64,000 nucleotides of DNA. Origin: CAYNLK01 sp964398055 (GTDB taxonomy: Bacteria > Chloroflexota > Anaerolineae > 4572-78 > J111). The notes beneath the pieces are model-generated. The model was not told the origin of the DNA and searched no databases. It was given only the letters and a program-made list of their open reading frames with translations. A program made the position numbers and the translations under genes. Shown one piece after another: positions 62,380 through 64,000 of the stretch (the first letter of the stretch is position 1; each line of letters opens with the position of its first letter). The DNA lies in contig CAYNLK010000003.1 in assembly GCA_964398055.1 (NCBI GenBank), positions 62,001 to 126,000 on the forward strand, given 5' to 3'.

Positions 62380-64000
62380 CTAAGCCTCGGGTCGGGCGGC
62401 CGCCTCCATCAACTGTTGGATGCGGGGCAGCATGTCGGCGGGGTTGGGATGGAGGCCCTCGCTGACCAGGGCGCTGTCAAAAAGCTGCTCAACCAGCGGG
62501 TTGATGATCGGATCGTCGGCCCTGGCCGCCAGCCGGGCCGAGATATGCTGGATCAAGCTGCTGCCCCGATTGATCTCCAGAATCTTTTTGGGCAGCTCGT
62601 ACTCTTTGCCCAACAGCCGCTGCACCCGCTGCAAACCGGTATTGAGCGCCCCGGAGGGATTGACCAGACGGCAGGGGCTATCGGTCAGCAACTTGCTTTC
62701 CCGCACGTCCTCCACCTTATCGCCCAACACCTCTTTGAAACGGACCACCAACGCCGCAAAGTCATCTGGCGAAATTGCCTCCACTGCCGGGGCTTCGGCC
62801 TCGGCTTCTTTTTCCTCCGGCAGCTTGAGGCCGGCGTCATCCACATTTTTGAGCGGTTTGCCGTTATACTCGGTCAGGCTGACTAGCATAAAACTGTCCA
62901 GCGGGTCGGTTAGAAAGAGCACCTCCAGGTTGTGCTTTCTGAAATATTCCAGATGAGGGCTACGCGAAAGCACCTTGTAATCATCGCCAATAATGTAGTA
63001 AATTTCGCTTTGCTCCGGCTTCATCCGCTCCACGTATTGGGCCAGCGAGACCAGGTCGGCGGCGCTATCGAACCGGCTGGATTGAAAGCGTAGCAGCTCG
63101 GTGAATTTGTCCTTGCTGTCAGGGTCGGTGGCAATGCCTTCCTTGATGAAACTGCCAAACTCCTGCCAGAAGGTGTGGTAGCTGTCCGGCTTCTCTTTGG
63201 CCAGGGTTTCCAATTCGCCGGAGATACGCCGCACCAGCACATTCTTGATCTTGTTGAGCAGCGGCGTGGCCTGCACCATTTCGCGCGACACGTTCAGCGG
63301 CAAATCTTCGGAGTCGACCACGCCCTCGATGAAACGCAGGTAGTTGGGCAACAGCTCCTTGAAATTCTCCCGGATCAGAATCTTGCGCGCATACAGTTTC
63401 AGACCGTGATCTTCCTTAAAACCAAATAGGCGATAATCCCTTTTGGACGGCACATAGAGGAGCGCATAGAATTGCACCGGCGCATCGGCCGAGGCGTGCA
63501 GCCGCAGCAGCGGCTCGCCAAAATCAAAGGTGAGCTGGTGGTAGAATGATTTGTATTTGTCCTCGTCCACCTCCCGGGGCGACTGCCGCCAGATGGCCGT
63601 CTGCTCGTTGACCTGGGCAAACTGGGTTTGGCCCTCGCTTTCACCTTCGGCCGGTGGTTTTTGCTCTTTGAGGTAAATGGGGAAGGCCACAAAGTCGGAG
63701 TGGGTTTTGACCACCTGCCTGATCCGGTGAGTTTGGGCAAATTCCCTGGCCTCTTCTTTAAGTTTGATCTCGATGGTGGTGCCCCGGTCGGGCTTGTTGG
63801 CCGGGCCGATGGTGTAGGTTCCCTGCCCGGTTGAAGACCAGACCGCGGCCTCAGCTTCGGGCCGGTAGGAGCGCGAAGTAACGGTCACTTCCTCGGCCAC
63901 CATGAACACCGAATAGAAACCGACGCCAAACTGGCCGATGATGTCGGAGGTCACGCGCTGCCCGGTTTGGTCGGCCTGGGTGATAGCCTTTAAGAAATCC
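62380..64000 (-). CDS. htpG: Chaperone HtpG (Hsp90), C-terminal portion, 5' end outside window
   Basis: About 540 codons are visible; the reading frame continues past the right edge (DFLKAITQADQTGQR precedes the visible ATP-site motif). Seen: SDIIGQFGVGFYSVFMVAEE (GHKL ATPase lid), middle domain KEDHGLKLYARKILIRENFK and RFIEGVVDSEDLPLNVSRE, C-terminal dimerisation domain with LTDSPCRLV and ILEINRGSSLIQHI. ATP-dependent cytoplasmic chaperone. It converges with the ABC operon; no terminator hairpin was found in the 15-bp gap. Confidence 0.97.
   Translation of the reverse strand, partial: DFLKAITQADQTGQRVTSDIIGQFGVGFYSVFMVAEEVTVTSRSYRPEAEAAVWSSTGQGTYTIGPANKPDRGTTIEIKLKEEAREFAQTHRIRQVVKTHSDFVAFPIYLKEQKPPAEGESEGQTQFAQVNEQTAIWRQSPREVDEDKYKSFYHQLTFDFGEPLLRLHASADAPVQFYALLYVPSKRDYRLFGFKEDHGLKLYARKILIRENFKELLPNYLRFIEGVVDSEDLPLNVSREMVQATPLLNKIKNVLVRRISGELETLAKEKPDSYHTFWQEFGSFIKEGIATDPDSKDKFTELLRFQSSRFDSAADLVSLAQYVERMKPEQSEIYYIIGDDYKVLSRSPHLEYFRKHNLEVLFLTDPLDSFMLVSLTEYNGKPLKNVDDAGLKLPEEKEAEAEAPAVEAISPDDFAALVVRFKEVLGDKVEDVRESKLLTDSPCRLVNPSGALNTGLQRVQRLLGKEYELPKKILEINRGSSLIQHISARLAARADDPIINPLVEQLFDSALVSEGLHPNPADMLPRIQQLMEAAARPEA

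Overview
The window looks like a chromosomal segment of a Chloroflexota bacterium, probably an Anaerolineae-type lineage. This is an inference. It rests on the WD40/TolB-tailed Ser/Thr kinase, the solute-binding lipoprotein with a Glu/Val/Lys repeat linker after its lipobox, the many YfhO- and GT-C-type membrane proteins, the complete MoxR-Bat operon, and the word-repeat intergenic DNA. There is no transposase, phage gene, rRNA, CRISPR array or tRNA that I could recognise.

Layout. 1-5 kb, minus strand: a DUF4432-like fragment, a membrane Ser/Thr kinase with an extracytoplasmic beta-propeller, and a large unrecognised partner protein coupled to it. 5.2-12.4 kb, plus strand: a secreted glycosidase-like/propeller protein and three membrane proteins (GT-C-like, EamA-like, YfhO). 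12.7-25.7 kb, plus strand: a surface-polysaccharide locus with a Wzm/Wzt ABC exporter, a tandemly duplicated sulfotransferase, a coiled-coil protein, four glycosyltransferase domains in three genes, and a GT-C-like membrane protein. A frameshifted flavin-nucleotide-binding gene and an O-antigen-ligase/TPR protein (minus strand) follow. 29.4-31.8 kb: aspS and a small toxin-antitoxin pair whose toxin is frameshifted. 32.0-40.7 kb, minus strand: an operon MoxR - DUF58 - BatD/DUF4381-like - VWA - VWA - TPR lipoprotein - BatD - BatE. 41-46 kb: a small PF13769-type gene with its own promoter and terminator, a PD40 propeller protein, a ParB/DUF4032-like protein and a Clp/Hsp100 ATPase with a degenerate first ATPase domain. 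46.3 kb: a HAD hydrolase.

47.1-56.35 kb, minus strand, reads as one catabolic operon: GntR/FCD regulator - FAH-family enzyme - CoxG/cyclase fusion - molybdenum hydroxylase FAD subunit - 2Fe-2S subunit - a molybdopterin subunit split into two ORFs - EthD - MoxR/CoxD - VWA/CoxE. Divergent from it (56.5-62.4 kb) is a general amino-acid-type ABC transporter (binding protein, two enlarged permeases, ATPase) with a near-consensus promoter and a leader of about 400 nt. The regulator's promoter holds a perfect FadR-type palindrome. The intergenic geometry suggests that uptake and catabolism are co-regulated. An htpG fragment closes the window on the minus strand.

The most unusual points are as follows. 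(1) Degenerate 7-8 bp word arrays, often followed by their reverse complements, sit at gene ends, in translation-initiation regions and inside the coding sequence of secretory signal regions. (2) One ABC permease appears to carry a substrate-binding-protein-like half domain inside a periplasmic loop. (3) The hydroxylase active-site subunit is split, with a strong Shine-Dalgarno for the second half. (4) A CoxG-cyclase fusion lies in the same operon. (5) A two-unit sulfotransferase carries a recently homogenised internal repeat. All functions are assigned by reading motifs; no database search was run.
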